Source: an uncultured Paracoccaceae bacterium (GTDB lineage Bacteria; Pseudomonadota; Alphaproteobacteria; Rhodobacterales; Rhodobacteraceae). From it: 64,000 nt of DNA. Below the pieces are notes generated by a model, which did no database searches, was not told the origin of the DNA, and saw nothing but the letters and a program-made list of their open reading frames with translations. This document shows positions 33,101 through 39,359 of the stretch, piece after piece; position 1 is the stretch's first letter; every line of letters begins with the position of its first letter. The position numbers and the translations under genes are program-made. The stretch lies in contig CANLVP010000003.1 of NCBI GenBank assembly GCA_947494675.1, forward strand, positions 359,791 to 423,790, in the 5' to 3' direction.

Positions 33101-33379
33101 GTTGCCACGGAACGCGCGCGGGGTGCCGCGGTTCTGGAACCCGATAAACGCACCGTCTGGGTCAGAAAACTGATAGTAGATGTTGCCGTTGACGCCGGTC
33201 AGCACCATCGCGACACCGCCGGCCTCCGGGTATTCGGGGGGCAGTGTGACGCCGGTGGTTGGCACTGTCGAAGTAAAGGTCGTCGCAGCGACGGGCAGAG
33301 CCCATAGCGTCGACACAACAGCTGACGCCGTGGCGATCCGTTTCAAGATGCCGCTTCGCTTGCGATCTGCACTTGGCAT
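21146..33379 (-). CDS. giant secreted DUF11-repeat surface protein (about 4,077 residues)
   Basis: The track start is 33424. I prefer ATG 33379 because GGGGTGG lies just before it and it opens a signal peptide (MPSADRKRSG then ILKRIATASAVVSTLWALPVAA). Residues of about 25-230 form a unique beta-rich domain with a Cys pair (LDCGFRDC). About 30 beta-sandwich repeats of about 120 residues follow, each beginning with a P-x-hydrophobic-x-x-x-K motif, then Y/F-T-hydrophobic-NTGN and ending TQxDxDxGxxxNTA. Twenty-two repeats carry two Cys at fixed sites (SC and TCTGTY) and the last block does not. After them come a truer DUF11 domain (SVAPETVLRGGTVTYTLTF), an SdrD-B/CarboxypepD-like domain (GKVFDDENFNGYQDG) and a degenerate OmpA-like tail. 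It is likely a fibrous surface or adhesion protein. Its partner is the barrel gene immediately downstream. Confidence 0.85.
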   Translation of the reverse strand: MPSADRKRSGILKRIATASAVVSTLWALPVAATTFTSTVPTTGVTLPPEYPEAGGVAMVLTGVNGNIYYQFSDPDGAFIGFQNRGTPRAFRGNPFTINDPIQLDCGFRDCIDYFGGAIAQIDVRFTAYDGDTQVGGFDRNNINLVMNGYDVGNWSGLTTEITNTDGTQSFGFQDGFGNNTTNTGWFSSTNPALLANILDTGQTTTQVRDDTPNDNYWDFTRGNSLPNGDIRTIAPGYELTKVRRGGDTTFLAVGQRITYDYEVANIGSVSISNITVDDDKIGSVSCMPTFLDRTENGQPSPEIALCTGIYTVTQEDVDAGTLTNIAVANGDPEFGQLGELEAVVTLTGPALAPAMTLDKVASPTSFTSAGQVITYTVTLTNTGNATLSNISVTDPLIPALSCDATEVAPLSTENTDNTVECTGTYVVTQDDVDNAAAGTQLLNTADARARDPNNGLVTETANETVTGPASAPAMEVTKTPATANYDAVGDVLNYDIAIRNTGNVTWPGPPTVTDTLDPTVTCPAGEVAPGNTVTCSASYTVQQIDIDNGEVLNTADATITVSGATATDDDGATISAVFLPGLTVEKSLASGPDPFSATTDQLVYQYVLTNTGNVRLDAVDLDDDKITLTCPATSIDAGDSITCLSDIYAVTQADLDAGEVTNTATANAETPDGTAITPVQDDLTIDADQLPALTMDKSGSFDGAFLVGQTISYDYLVTNSGNVELPGPFTVEDSKFLPTVISCPAGALAPTDSVTCSATYTIDGDDLTAGFVSNAATANTTFDGNPVVSNSDTVNLSPSGTPSLAILKSANLATFSTLNETITYTFTVTNDGTIDIDLTGVDATTIVSDDKIGAGGVDCADPNPLPAALLQGDSLTCTGTYDVTQADIDAEEVTNIATATLNVFGSDVTSPQVSETVPSAITPGLTLDKMTATADYGDVGDPIDYTFSVTNTSAQTITTVTVSDPLLGGVICTVGPIGPSATVNCPSTYTYNVTQDDLDAGSVTNNATALGRTPNGAPLTGSDSETVNADATVLPSLAVDKRASATTFAAVGDTIDYVIDVLNDGKVTLTDVIVTDAQLGLSCSLPAIAPGDTDSSCSGSYTIMQSDIDAGSYVNTAVAASAANGLSDNDGNTVTGPAAAPSVDIGKVADGGFTLENDVVTFTLTATNTGNVTLTDVTITDADVSFAPACAPQDLGPGESYDCIGTYTVQQADVDAGEFTNIADVTGDPPTGPAETDSVSVDVTGPAENPGLTVEKSIAGDPSAFALGDTLTYNFVVTNTGNVTLTGLTINDPDPRITMSCALDDLGPGESTTTCAGGAPALSADLVITQDEVDFGAVVNTVDVMGTTTEGTTVEAEDENTIPGPAQTPELSVVKSSPTGGFTAVGDTITYDYVVTNVLAGNPGAITITEPITIDDDKTSVVCDPIGAGLAPGDTLNCTATYTVTQDDLDAGEVTNVAFAEVNQPVVPSATHPSGTADVDSPTDTVTVTATQTAGIEIQKAVTSGTPSTYSAVGDTISYTFTVRNTGNVTLTEPILVNDPDIGPAFACGTPPVAPGDTVSCTGIWTADQGDVDAGSFTNSATADTTFGGNPVTTPTPATVTVDAIQTPSMEVVKSLTNILGDGGFNTASTLEYTYQITNTGNQTISGPIEIVDNLIGTFTCLAGDLDPTDAPVSCTATYPITAQDVSFGSVTNTAFASSPTVDSPPTSETVPEGEPPTITITKVPDVTTFNAVGDVITYTFTVTNTSPGGALAPSIARRIVIRDDKIPGDIECFDRTRDTASAGPSDDLDPGETFTCFEMPTYTVTQADLDAVQSGDTTGFVTNNAAGIVTTVPSGTSEISSPPVQATVDGEAINLLTVAKSVTAGNDPASVGDMLTYQITVDNDGNQTISGLAITDPLIPGLSCLYNGAASPTTLAPGQQAVCTGTYTVQQSDLDAGTTLDNVVDVTGNTPQGVAVTGTADNMHDLETPDPEVTILKELAASEPSTAFSAVGQQVPYQITVTNSGNITLTSTIVTDILFPGEQCVIGSLAPGAVDTSCVFTYTVTQEDLDRGTLDNEATANSTTENYGDVDDSDDITGSGPDREPAITVVKEALDTTFANDGDTLDYRYVVANTGNVTITDPTTVTDDRIPTLTCGNTLPDTGPAPDFDPVLLPDSFFVCTGTYTVDQIDVNAGFVTNIATAEVVDPVNGGTIDDTDTVTVNGTRSPAFTIDKVASDTTNVAAGDTITYTYTVVNTGNVTLTGITLTDAHTSASGTSNLTISSSGNVGSLDPTDSAQLTATYVVTQDDIDEGNDLTNIVSASNATPPAGVTPPATQTATETVDVENPDPSLEVVKTVTPPASLVAGETVTFDISISNTGNVTLDGIVLSDTLSRADGTLITPSVPTFTGGDTGGDGELGLTEVWTYQLTHVLTQDDVDAGGLSNTATADAEDPSDTPVTDVSHPTPGGGSTPTTLDIPAQPDIEGEKVITAGPTTVNGIVRFEITATNTGNVTLTGVNVARDRLRRADGTTLTLTSGPTFFSADAGSGSGTLLPGETATYRATYQLTQDDVDAGGIDNRATVEGTDPNGTVVDDLTDAGTPGDNSDRTVLTIPANPELSLVKELTAGGPTYDTVGDALTYTFTVTNDGNVTITDAISITDPLITNDGGTITCDPVPLAPGDSLTCSGIYTVDQDDLNAGQVDNSATATDGTTTSPAATESVPAQQNPEVSVDKEAISISTGDNDVTNPANFVSGAVISYEYTITNEGNVNLTGPVTVNDNLITGGVTCPANPNPGMAPGDQLVCSATYTVTQAEVDVGSATNTATATVDGTTSPPDAVTVPNGNAPGLTVAKTLLRIENPDTSVQPGLEYDEVDDVLVYQFVVTNTGDAAFTRDITIDDPLLDTPVTCWTAVPVTDPDFTPANATDPAETATCEGRLTVDLDDLDAGSVFNSATANTTFGPLPGTPIISPPSTLTTPADTNPSLQIVKTADLTDFSTVGEIITYTLTVTNDGNQTISGVRARDDLLPLDCTLGSLEPGDVDNSCFGTYPVTQDDIDAGSILNAASVAGVDPQGGAVEDDTTLTVGGPTPAPAFTLVKSASPDPFGAVGTSITYTFTVQNTGNVTLSDVTITDDIVSPAFSCTIATLNVGDTDDTCTLAYTITQDDKDAGEIENTAEAEATDPNDTVITREDTITTPAEPAVPGIEAVKTSSAPNTFLGTEVTYTLTLTNTGDVSLSVDRITDTMTRRNFAASPTTLTTPFGSLTGDTDGDGFLDVTEVWTYTGTKIISQADIDAGGFDNTVVVDATDPFGTSVDDTSDDGNDSDGNTTDDPTEFIIVPGPAISLVKTITTTGAAAGDEVVFALVATNQGNTTLFGIDVTDTLSDADGNVLSTAAPTIVNPSSLPGSIAPGEVLTYELRYTLTQDDVDSGGISNTATVVATDPSGDPVTDVSDNGDDTDGNTADDPTVITFIPDPGLEVTKLAVPFDDPDATVVVGDVVEFTITAENTGTVTLTDLVITDTLTNLNGDTLTPDSVTFTDGDDETSLIPGAVNTFTVLYTLTQDDIDSGGVENTALGEAIDPDDNPVTDISDNGIDDDGNTLDDPTIISINQIASLEATKDTTTPELVAANQYQVTFDMTVTNTGNITQNEIQVTDDLVAFATPAELVSTTAPTASNWSGTGGPNPNFNGVSDTSMLTSGVSLAPGETGTLQIIVVYDTSLGFPAQANTISVVSSTVTTPVTAEVEVPRVAAPDIFASKSVAPETVLRGGTVTYTLTFQNRLAQAEPGLTAVDIMPAGVIYTPGTSAFDGVAIDDPETVGNQLRWGPLTLAPLGTSSVTFDARVVGDAVEMVNRAYMLGPDGTVVSNIATATLTRPPEPVFECSDIIGKVFDDENFNGYQDGVIEPDRSQITDQTYYGGKGGGKLAPEVVTPDAEQGLPGVRLSTVNGTLITTDEYGRFSVPCAELPASIGSNFTLKLDERTLPTGYAITTENPRTIRVTPGTVAKLNFGVALGNVIDIDLMAAAFGAGAAPSAALANGVDQLAAQLGDSPVVLNLNYYVNGESRDIARARLDAAEALIRDRWRGSGLRIVRAIRAVQ
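21812..32680 (-). repeat. array of about 30 DUF11-like coding repeats
   Basis: Counted by eye, the giant gene holds about 30 units averaging 121 codons, from APGYELTK near 32680 to DIFASKSVAPETV near 21812. Units 1-17 and 21-25 have a conserved pair of Cys about 20 residues apart. Units 18-20 and 26-30 are Cys-free; most of these have a DxLxxADG or TDTLT motif in the same position. The repeats are diverged at nucleotide level, so they are not a recent tandem expansion. The region is nevertheless open to recombination and short-read misassembly. Confidence 0.8.
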
Positions 33380-33570
33380 GAACCACCCCTGTTCAAACAC
33401 GTACGACGTTCTGATGACGTCCAAATTTGCTAATTATTAATGCCCGACTTTGCATGGGTTTCGCCAGAAGAAACGGGGAAACATGGCTGGACTACAGCAG
33501 AAATGGCGCATGTGGGTCAGAACACTGTGGCACAAAAACATCGTCCCATTGCAGGGTTGACGCAATTACC

Positions 33571-34647
33571 TCAGTGGAAGCGGAAATGCCCGGCGTCATG
33601 GGCAAGGACTGCAGCCTCGCTTGGGGTCAAAACGCGGCGCGCGAACGCCCCGTATAAGGCCGGGTCGCGTGCCAAATCCGGCAGTCGATCAAACATGCGA
33701 TCCTGCGCATCAGGTTGCATTGTTGCTAGCGCCGCACTTGCGGGGTGAAAGCTTTCGGTGGCGACGCCATTTGCAAAGACGATCTCATGCTGTGGCAGCA
33801 TCATGTGGATGTACGTAACCTGCCGCACCGCCCTGTCCCGGATCACCGTGCTGTCGTTCACAAGATCGTGTGCGGCGACAAGCACTTCATCCGCCCGGAA
33901 CAGCGCCTGGGCACGGGCACCGCGCAAGACGACGCGGTGGTCCGGGGACACCAACAGACCCGCATCGGGCACGTCTTGATCCAACGCGCCACGGCGCAAC
34001 CGGATTGGGGTCAGTTCTGGCATTGCGATCAGCCGCGCGCCTGTCACCCGACGTTGGCCAAGCCACAGGATTTCAGCCTTACCGTTGTCTTTGGTTTGCA
34101 CGAAATCGCCTTCGGCCAGACTTGCGACATCGCGGGGGCCAAAGGGAGTTTCGATCATCGTGCCGGGGGTAAAGCAGATCACGCCGCCGGGATCAGTGTG
34201 GGCCTGATCGCGCAGACGCGCGGAAATGTTCTGGCGCACCACCCAAAGCTCTGCCCGGCGGGGCGGGATCATGCCGTGGAAAATCAACAAGGGCTTGCGC
34301 CCTGCCCCCATGGGGATCAGCGCCACGTCCCATGTGCGCCGCCCATCGGTGACCTGAAAGCCGTTGTCAAAAAGCGGTGCGTTCAGCACCAGCGGGTCAA
34401 CATCGCCCGCAACCTTATCCTGCGCCATCAGCCGCCGCACGGTGAGTGCCGCGCGCTTGCGCATCTCTGTCATTCCTTCGGCCTCGCCCAAGGGCAAGAT
34501 GCCCCGTGGGCCGTCCACCCGCACCGCTTCGCCGGTCCAGGACCAGACGGCGCCCGCGCGCAGATCAGCGACCGGCGCGGCATGGTAGCCGTCCAGCTCT
34601 GTCTGTGACCATGAAATGACAAACGTGCCTTTGAAGCCCGTTTTCAT
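33571..34647 (-). CDS. Hint-domain (hedgehog/intein) protein
   Basis: I prefer ATG 34647 (MKTGFKGTFVISW) to the track's 34680, since AACAGGT precedes it and no ribosome site is visible upstream of 34680. That gives 358 residues, but the choice is uncertain. The Hint domain begins at CFTPGTMIETPFGPRDVASL, where Cys is the usual first residue, and continues with SPDHRVV, the block-B His region. Many roseobacter proteins of this type have a beta-rich N-terminus and a Hint domain without an obvious splicing partner. Whether it self-cleaves is unknown. Here about 170 residues of N-terminal domain precede it. It is transcribed toward the giant surface protein gene, about 190 bp away. Confidence 0.83.
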   Translation of the reverse strand: MKTGFKGTFVISWSQTELDGYHAAPVADLRAGAVWSWTGEAVRVDGPRGILPLGEAEGMTEMRKRAALTVRRLMAQDKVAGDVDPLVLNAPLFDNGFQVTDGRRTWDVALIPMGAGRKPLLIFHGMIPPRRAELWVVRQNISARLRDQAHTDPGGVICFTPGTMIETPFGPRDVASLAEGDFVQTKDNGKAEILWLGQRRVTGARLIAMPELTPIRLRRGALDQDVPDAGLLVSPDHRVVLRGARAQALFRADEVLVAAHDLVNDSTVIRDRAVRQVTYIHMMLPQHEIVFANGVATESFHPASAALATMQPDAQDRMFDRLPDLARDPALYGAFARRVLTPSEAAVLAHDAGHFRFH

Positions 34648-34753
34648 ACCTGTTACTCTGCCTCTTGCGCGTCGCGTCATTTGGTGTGCGACGATCTGGG
34701 GCAGGTTAGCCCAGCGCGGAATCCCGGATCAAGTCATTGGCCGCAATTAATTT

Positions 34754-35644
34754 TCAGAAGTTGAAGCCAAGCCGCAGTGAGCCCACCACCTGCCCTTCGG
34801 ATTGGCCGACGAATTCCTCTGACAGATAGGTCGCACCGTAGAAGACCGACAGATTTGGCAGCGGTTGCCACAGCACGCCAAGCCTTGCACGGCTGCGGTT
34901 GTCCATCGCCGTCACGCCGCGACTTGCGGGCAGATAGACGCTGTCCTCAACAAACGCGTAGTCGGCACCGGCGAGGAACGATACGCCCGTCACGCCCGCA
35001 TCGGTGCCGCGATAAGGCTGGCCCGTGACATCATCGCGCAGCCAAAGGTCCGCCTGACCGACCGGGCCCACCAAGATATCCGCACCGACACGGGCAATCG
35101 TCTCTGGCCCGGTCAACACCTCGGCAAAGGGGCGCAGGCTGACCTGATCGGACACCCGATAGGTATAGCTGGCAGAGGCGCGCGCGCCAAAAATCGTGTC
35201 GTTCGCCAATTCTTTCGCAGTGAGCGGCGCACGCAGATCAAACGCCTCGTGGAACGCCTCTTGGAAGTTCGACAACCCCGTCTGCGGACCGATAAACGTC
35301 ACATCGGCCCCAAGCGCGTAATGCCAGGGCCCGTCACCAAAATGCGTCTGCGCCCCAAGGCTGATCGCGCCCACATAGGGCCTGTCCGTGCCGCCGCGCC
35401 CGGGTGAGATAATCTCAGTCTTCAGGCGGTATTCGATAATATTACCAAAGGCGCGGTCGTTGGGGTCATAGGCCCCGGTGGCGCGCAGATGGCTATAGGT
35501 ATAGGATCCGGTGCGCCAACGATCACGGCCATCACCAAAGTAATCGTTGTTGAAAGACCGGCCCGTACCAATCGTTTCGCGTGACTGCGCGGTGGCAGGT
35601 TCGGCGACAATCATCGCCAGTAAAGCAGCAGCAAGAATGCGCAT
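34754..35644 (-). CDS. LpxR-like lipid A deacylase (DUF2219 family) outer-membrane protein
   Basis: This 296-residue protein has a signal peptide (MRILAAALLAMIVAEPATAQ). It then shows features of the lipid A 3'-O-deacylase family: an Asn-Asp pair near the N-terminus (SFNNDYFGDGRDRW), the VTFIGPQTGL segment and a His in SNFQEAFHEAF. These correspond to the catalytic Asn, Asp and His of Salmonella LpxR. It ends with Phe (LRLGFNF), as expected for an outer-membrane barrel of about 12 strands. It should remove an acyloxyacyl group from lipid A, changing outer-membrane properties. It is divergent from glgB across a 204-bp intergenic region. Confidence 0.78.
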   Translation of the reverse strand: MRILAAALLAMIVAEPATAQSRETIGTGRSFNNDYFGDGRDRWRTGSYTYSHLRATGAYDPNDRAFGNIIEYRLKTEIISPGRGGTDRPYVGAISLGAQTHFGDGPWHYALGADVTFIGPQTGLSNFQEAFHEAFDLRAPLTAKELANDTIFGARASASYTYRVSDQVSLRPFAEVLTGPETIARVGADILVGPVGQADLWLRDDVTGQPYRGTDAGVTGVSFLAGADYAFVEDSVYLPASRGVTAMDNRSRARLGVLWQPLPNLSVFYGATYLSEEFVGQSEGQVVGSLRLGFNF

Positions 35645-35848
35645 CGTTAATCCCTTATCGGCCCCCCGACGCCCCTTGAATTAGGTGATCGCCAACCTTG
35701 GGTCCATCATGAATGTGGTCTAAGGCCAATTTATGGCCGCAGGCTTAATCAACCTATTGCCAGATGCGCAACTTGCTCTAATTCTTGGATAAGCTTGCTA
35801 ATTTGTGCAATCGCGTGTCCACTCGTACGAACCAAGACCGGAGCCGCC

Positions 35849-38062
35849 ATGCCTCAATCCAGCAAAACCGCCCTCCCCTCTGGCGCGTCGTTGATCGATC
35901 ATAACGCCGCGCGCAATGTGTTGGCTGGTCGGTGCGCGGACCCCTTCGGGCAGTTGGGATTGCAAAAGCGCGGCAAGTGCTGGCTGTTGACGGTGTTTGT
36001 GCCCGGTGCCTTATCTGTTTCGGCCCTGACCGGGGCAAAGACGGTGAAGCCTCTGGACCCTTTGCCCGATTATCCGGGGCTGTTTGTCCAAAGCTTTTCC
36101 AAAGCGCCGAAATACCGCCTGCGGGCCGAAGTTGATGGCCACAGCTGGGATTTTGACGACCCCTACCGCTTTGGCCCGGTCTTCGCGGCAGAGGATCTTT
36201 ATTACCTTGGTGAAGGCAGCCACCAGCGGCTGTGGTCCGTCATGGGCGCGCATGTGATGACCCACGAAGGCGTCGCAGGCACCCATTTTGCGGTTTGGGC
36301 CCCTAACGCACAGCGCGTGTCCGTCGTCGGTAACTTCAACATCTGGGATGGCCGCCGCCACCCGATGCGCCGCGCCAGCGAAAGCGGCATCTGGGATATC
36401 TTCATCCCCGGTATTGGTGATGGTGAGGCCTATAAATACGAAATCATCGGCCCCCATGGCGAAACACTGCCCCTGCGCGCCGATCCTGTCGGCTTTGGTG
36501 CAGAGCATCCGCCGCGCACGGCCTCTGTCGTCCGGGACATCGATCATGCGAAATGGTCGGACAAGGCATGGATGGAGCGCCGTGGTGATCTGCAAAACAT
36601 CGAAGCCCCGATCAGCGTTTATGAAGTCAATCTTGCCAGTTGGAAACGAGCGGAAGGCAATCGCCCGCTGTCATACCTCGAACTGGCCGATGATCTGGTC
36701 GACTACGTCGCCTGGATGGGGTTCACGCATATTGAGCTGATGCCGATTTCCGAGCACCCGTTTGATGGGTCTTGGGGCTATCAACCGGTGGGCATGTATG
36801 CCCCCACGATCCGCCACGGCACGCCTGATGAATTCCGCGCGCTGGTCAATGCCGCCCACAAAAAGGGGTTGGGCGTGCTGCTGGATTGGGTGCCGGGGCA
36901 TTTCCCGACGGATGCACATGGGCTCGGCACATTTGACGGCACGCATCTCTATGAACACGCCGATCCGAAAGAAGGGTTCCATCAGGACTGGAATACGCTG
37001 ATCCCGAACTTTGGCCGCAACGAAGTGGCGAATTACTACACCTCTAACGCCCTGTATTGGTTGGAAGAATATCACCTTGATGGGCTGCGGGTCGATGCTG
37101 TCGCCTCGATGCTTTATCGCGACTATTCCCGCAATGACGGCGAATGGATTCCCAACCACGAAGGGGGTCGCGAGAATTTCGAAGCCATCGCGCTGCTGCA
37201 GAACATGAACACGCTGACCTATGGCCAATGCGACGGGATCATGACCGTGGCCGAGGAATCCACCGCATTTCCCGGCGTCAGCCGCCCGGTGGATCACGGC
37301 GGGCTTGGCTTTGGGTTCAAATGGAACATGGGCTGGATGAACGACAGCCTGCACTACATGCAGCTTGACCCAATCCACCGTCGCCATCACCACCACGAGC
37401 TGACGTTCAGCCTGCACTACGCGTTCAGCGAAAACTACATACTGCCGATCAGCCATGATGAGGTTGTGCATGGCAAAGGATCGATGCTGGACAAAATGCC
37501 CGGCAACCAATGGGAACGCTTTGCCAATCTGCGGGCCTATTACGGGTTCATGTGGACCCATCCGGGCAAGAAGCTGTTGTTCATGGGCCAGGAATTCGCG
37601 CAAAGCGCGGAATGGAACCACAATCAAAGCCTTGATTGGCACGAATGCGACCAAGGCGCGCACAAAGGCATGCAGATGTGGGTGCGCGACCTCAATAAGC
37701 TGTATCGCGAACTACCCAGTTTGCACGTCAACGACACGCGACCCAGCGGGTTTCAATGGCTTGAAGCGATGGATGCCGACAATTCCGTCTTTGTCTTCAT
37801 GCGCTTGGGCAAAAAGGGCGACGCACCTGTCGTGGTCGCCATGAACCTCACGCCAATTGAACGCACGGACTATCGCATCGGGCTGCCACTGCCCGGCGAC
37901 TGGGCAGAGGTTCTGAATTCAGACGCCGAAAGCTATGGCGGCGGTGGGCGCGGAAACATGGGAGGTGTGACCGCAGAGCCAACCGAATGGATGGGGCAAG
38001 ACAATTCAGCATCGCTGGTCTTGCCGCCGCTTTCGACCATCATACTGACACCAAAGACCTAA
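35849..38062 (+). CDS. glgB: 1,4-alpha-glucan branching enzyme
   Basis: The track starts at 35795. I prefer ATG 35849 (MPQSSKTALPSG) because GGAG lies at an ideal distance and the earlier frame looks untranslated. The protein has 737 residues. A CBM48 domain (GVAGTHFAVWAPNAQRVSVVGNF) is followed by a GH13 barrel. The nucleophile is Asp416 in LRVDAVASMLY and the acid/base is Glu469 in VAEEST, 53 residues apart as in E. coli GlgB. It introduces alpha-1,6 branches into glycogen. It leads a five-gene operon. Confidence 0.95.
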   Translation: MPQSSKTALPSGASLIDHNAARNVLAGRCADPFGQLGLQKRGKCWLLTVFVPGALSVSALTGAKTVKPLDPLPDYPGLFVQSFSKAPKYRLRAEVDGHSWDFDDPYRFGPVFAAEDLYYLGEGSHQRLWSVMGAHVMTHEGVAGTHFAVWAPNAQRVSVVGNFNIWDGRRHPMRRASESGIWDIFIPGIGDGEAYKYEIIGPHGETLPLRADPVGFGAEHPPRTASVVRDIDHAKWSDKAWMERRGDLQNIEAPISVYEVNLASWKRAEGNRPLSYLELADDLVDYVAWMGFTHIELMPISEHPFDGSWGYQPVGMYAPTIRHGTPDEFRALVNAAHKKGLGVLLDWVPGHFPTDAHGLGTFDGTHLYEHADPKEGFHQDWNTLIPNFGRNEVANYYTSNALYWLEEYHLDGLRVDAVASMLYRDYSRNDGEWIPNHEGGRENFEAIALLQNMNTLTYGQCDGIMTVAEESTAFPGVSRPVDHGGLGFGFKWNMGWMNDSLHYMQLDPIHRRHHHHELTFSLHYAFSENYILPISHDEVVHGKGSMLDKMPGNQWERFANLRAYYGFMWTHPGKKLLFMGQEFAQSAEWNHNQSLDWHECDQGAHKGMQMWVRDLNKLYRELPSLHVNDTRPSGFQWLEAMDADNSVFVFMRLGKKGDAPVVVAMNLTPIERTDYRIGLPLPGDWAEVLNSDAESYGGGGRGNMGGVTAEPTEWMGQDNSASLVLPPLSTIILTPKT

Positions 38063-38086
38063 AGCAGGCATCACGGGAGGACGACA

Positions 38087-39358
38087 ATGAAGCCGACACC
38101 AAACCAGCGCCTATCAAACCGCGCCATGGCATTTGTGCTTGCAGGTGGCCGGGGGAGCCGCCTGAAAGAACTGACCGACAGCCGTGCCAAACCGGCGGTC
38201 TATTTCGGCGGCAAGACCCGGATCGTGGATTTCGCCCTGTCTAACGCCCTGAACTCCGGCATTCGTAAGATGGCGATTGCCACGCAATATAAGGCGCACA
38301 GCCTGATCCGCCATTGCCAGCGTGGCTGGGGTTTTCTGCGGGCGGAACGGAACGAATACCTTGATATTCTGCCCGCCTCGCAGCGCGTGTCAGAAGAAAA
38401 ATGGTATATGGGCACCGCTGATGCCGTGGCCCAGAACATCGACATCATCGACAGCTATGACATTGATTTCATTGTCGTTCTTGCAGGTGACCACATCTAC
38501 AAGATGGATTATGAAATCATGCTGCAACAGCATCTGGACCAAGGCGCGGATGTCACCATCGGCTGCCTGACCGTCCCGCGGATGGAAGCCACAGCTTTCG
38601 GCGTGATGCATTGCGACACCAAGGATCGGATCACCGACTTCTTGGAAAAACCCGCCGATCCGCCCTGCATTCCCGGGGATCCGGATCACGCTTTGGCCTC
38701 GATGGGCATCTACGTCTTCCGCTGGGAATTCCTGCGCGAGTTGTTGCTGGCTGACATGGCCGACAAAAGCTCCAGCCACGACTTTGGCAACGATTTGATC
38801 CCGCAGATCGTCAAGAACGGCAAAGCCATGGCGCACCGGTTTGAGGAAAGCTGCGTCACCAGCGGCCTTGAGACAGAGCCTTATTGGCGTGACGTTGGAA
38901 CGATCGACGCGTTTTGGCGCGCCAATATCGACCTGACCAGCTTTACGCCACCGCTTGATCTATATGACACAAGCTGGCCGATCTGGACCTATGCCGAAAG
39001 TGTTCCACCGGCGAAATTCATCCACAACGAAGAAGGGCGACGCGGCAACGCGGTGTCGTCGATGGTGTCGGGCAACTGCATCATCTCCGGCTCCGAGATC
39101 AAAGAATCGCTTCTCTTTACCGGGGTGCGCACACATTCCTTCAGCTCTTTGGATCGTGTGGTTGCCCTGCCGGATGTCGAAGTGAACCGCAAAGCACAGC
39201 TCAAAGACTGCGTGTTGGATCGTGGTGTGATCATCCCCGAAGGCCTCGTCGTTGGCGAGGACCCGGAAGAAGACGCCAAGTGGTTCCGCCGCACAGACAG
39301 CGGTGTGGTGCTGATCACCCCGCCGATGCTTGCCAAACGCGCCGCCGAGATTGGCTGA
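38087..39358 (+). CDS. glgC: glucose-1-phosphate adenylyltransferase
   Basis: This 423-residue enzyme makes ADP-glucose from ATP and glucose 1-phosphate, the committed and usually allosterically regulated step. It has the pyrophosphorylase motif ([23 protein letters not shown]) and, further on, substrate-binding segments such as GTADAVAQN and [12 protein letters not shown]. The C-terminal part should form the left-handed beta helix that mediates regulation. It begins 24 bp after glgB and its stop is one base before the ATG of glgA. Confidence 0.96.
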   Translation: MKPTPNQRLSNRAMAFVLAGGRGSRLKELTDSRAKPAVYFGGKTRIVDFALSNALNSGIRKMAIATQYKAHSLIRHCQRGWGFLRAERNEYLDILPASQRVSEEKWYMGTADAVAQNIDIIDSYDIDFIVVLAGDHIYKMDYEIMLQQHLDQGADVTIGCLTVPRMEATAFGVMHCDTKDRITDFLEKPADPPCIPGDPDHALASMGIYVFRWEFLRELLLADMADKSSSHDFGNDLIPQIVKNGKAMAHRFEESCVTSGLETEPYWRDVGTIDAFWRANIDLTSFTPPLDLYDTSWPIWTYAESVPPAKFIHNEEGRRGNAVSSMVSGNCIISGSEIKESLLFTGVRTHSFSSLDRVVALPDVEVNRKAQLKDCVLDRGVIIPEGLVVGEDPEEDAKWFRRTDSGVVLITPPMLAKRAAEIG

Positions 39359-39359
39359 C

